From contig JANQOH010000420.1 of assembly GCA_028289725.1 (NCBI GenBank), forward strand, positions 1 through 13,954: 13,954 nucleotides of DNA, read 5' to 3'. Under the pieces are notes generated by a model. That model was not told the origin of the DNA. It searched no databases and saw nothing but the letters and a program-made list of their open reading frames with translations. The position numbers and the translations under genes were made by a program. This stretch comes from Alphaproteobacteria bacterium (GTDB lineage Bacteria; Pseudomonadota; Alphaproteobacteria; UBA7887). Positions 13,072 through 13,954 of this stretch are shown here, in pieces (position 1 is the first letter of the stretch; each line of letters opens with the position of its first letter).

Positions 13072-13954
13072 ATGCTGCGGCAGCCGTCAGGAGGATTTAG
13101 CCGGGTTGCAGTGCCTGTTAAGGCGCTGGTCGACCGGTTTGGCTTGTTGATGCTCGCGCTCTTGTCGGTAACCTTGATGGTTGTCGGCAAGGTCGAGCCG
13201 CAAGCGGCGAACCAAATCCGCGTCGTGGTTGTCGGCATTGCATCGCCCATGCTCGATGCGCTGTCGCGTCCGGTGGAGTCGATCAACCTCGTGATCCAAG
13301 AAGGCGCGAGTTTTCTGGCGCTGCGCGAAGAGAACCGCCAACTGCTCGAAGCGGTGGAACGCGGCAAGCGGTGGGAGTTGAGTGCACGCCAGCTAGAACA
13401 GGAGAACGCGCAGCTGCGGGCGTTGCTCAGACTCAAAACCGTATCGTCGCCCGCATTTGTATCGGCGCGGGTGATCGGCGATTCCGGCAGCGCGTATGTG
13501 CGCACTTTGTTGGTGAACGCGGGCGCGCACGACGGCGTGGCGCAGGGCCAAGCGGCGGTCACAGGCGATGGACTGGTCGGCCGCATTGTCGAAGTGGGGC
13601 GCCGTGCCGCACGCATCCTGCTGATAACCGATTTGAACCCGCGCGTGCCCGTGATTATCGAGAGCACGCGACCGCCCGCCGTGTTGGCCGGCGACAATGG
13701 ACCGACCGCGACGTTGGCCTTCCTGCCGCGCGACGCGAATGTTCAAGTCGGCGCGCGGATCGTAACCTCGGGCCACGGCAGCGTGTTGCCGCCGGGCATT
13801 CCCGTCGGCGTGGTGACGTCAGTGGTGGGGGCGCTGGTGCGCGTTCAGCCGATCGCCGATTTGCGCCGCGTCGAATATGTGCGACTGCTGGATTGGCAGC
13901 CGCCGGTCTTCGAACCGTTGACGCCGCTTGAAATGGTCGGCGTTCCCGATCGTT
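13072..13954 (+). CDS. mreC: Rod shape-determining protein MreC (C-terminus beyond window)
   Basis: The frame is open from ATG 13072 to the window end, 294 codons, with no stop. A short cytoplasmic start leads to one membrane segment (about 20-38, LLMLALLSVTLMVVG). A coiled coil follows (about 81-122, FLALREENRQLL and RQLEQENAQLRALL), then the periplasmic double beta-barrel core (about 126-265) with family-typical stretches: VNAGAHDGVAQGQAAVTGDG, LVGRIVEVGRRAARILLITD and VTSGHGSVLPPGIPVGVV. MreC dimerises and links MreB to PBP2 in lateral wall synthesis. The start is uncertain: GAGAGGA is about 15 bases upstream of ATG 13072, and a GTG at 13111 behind AGGAGG would give a shorter N-terminus that still precedes the membrane segment. 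The remaining C-terminus, and probably mreD, lie outside the window. Confidence 0.95.
   Translation, partial: MLRQPSGGFSRVAVPVKALVDRFGLLMLALLSVTLMVVGKVEPQAANQIRVVVVGIASPMLDALSRPVESINLVIQEGASFLALREENRQLLEAVERGKRWELSARQLEQENAQLRALLRLKTVSSPAFVSARVIGDSGSAYVRTLLVNAGAHDGVAQGQAAVTGDGLVGRIVEVGRRAARILLITDLNPRVPVIIESTRPPAVLAGDNGPTATLAFLPRDANVQVGARIVTSGHGSVLPPGIPVGVVTSVVGALVRVQPIADLRRVEYVRLLDWQPPVFEPLTPLEMVGVPDR

Overview
The window looks like chromosomal DNA of an alphaproteobacterium, probably Rhodospirillales-like (inference). The grounds are high GC with strong G/C at third codon positions, a chemoreceptor of alphaproteobacterial style, and leuA directly followed by mreB and mreC, an arrangement I recall from this group. 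No RNA gene, CRISPR array or intact transposase was seen.

Layout. (1) 1-293, minus: the first ~97 codons of a CPA2/KefB-type cation:proton antiporter, running off the left edge. (2) 425-1475, minus: an HxlR-type regulator with a C-terminal SCP2-like domain, followed after one base by a small cupin. (3) 1663-3579, plus: a class I SAM methyltransferase divergent from the regulator, then a GFA/CENP-V-type zinc protein and a YaiI/UPF0178 protein. The divergent 187-bp gap holds AGTTC/GAACT half-sites that may be the HxlR operator. (4) 3642-6590, minus: a large methyl-accepting chemotaxis protein with an unusually long charged helix after HAMP, and upstream of it a small secreted six-cysteine protein, separated by two strong hairpins. 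(5) 6842-9884: an accessory region. It has a complete ParD-like antitoxin with no ParE toxin, a decayed second ParD, a 680-aa exported protein with a peptidoglycan-binding domain and Sel1-like repeats, and a third ParD remnant consisting only of the 3' end. The 3' end of parD plus ~90 bp of downstream DNA occurs twice (7029-7197 and 9715-9884) in the same orientation, bracketing the decayed ParD and the exported-protein gene. (6) 9885-13954, plus: a structured leader with a possible leucine-containing leader ORF, then leuA, mreB and the start of mreC, which runs off the right edge.

How the parts relate. LeuA makes the first committed intermediate of leucine synthesis. MreB and MreC belong to the elongasome that directs lateral wall synthesis. 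The exported PG-binding/Sel1 protein may also act at the envelope, but nothing ties it functionally to MreBC. The most unusual parts are the decaying ParD array around the exported-protein gene, and the two-tier hairpin just upstream of leuA. All identity values were counted by eye; no search or folding program was run.
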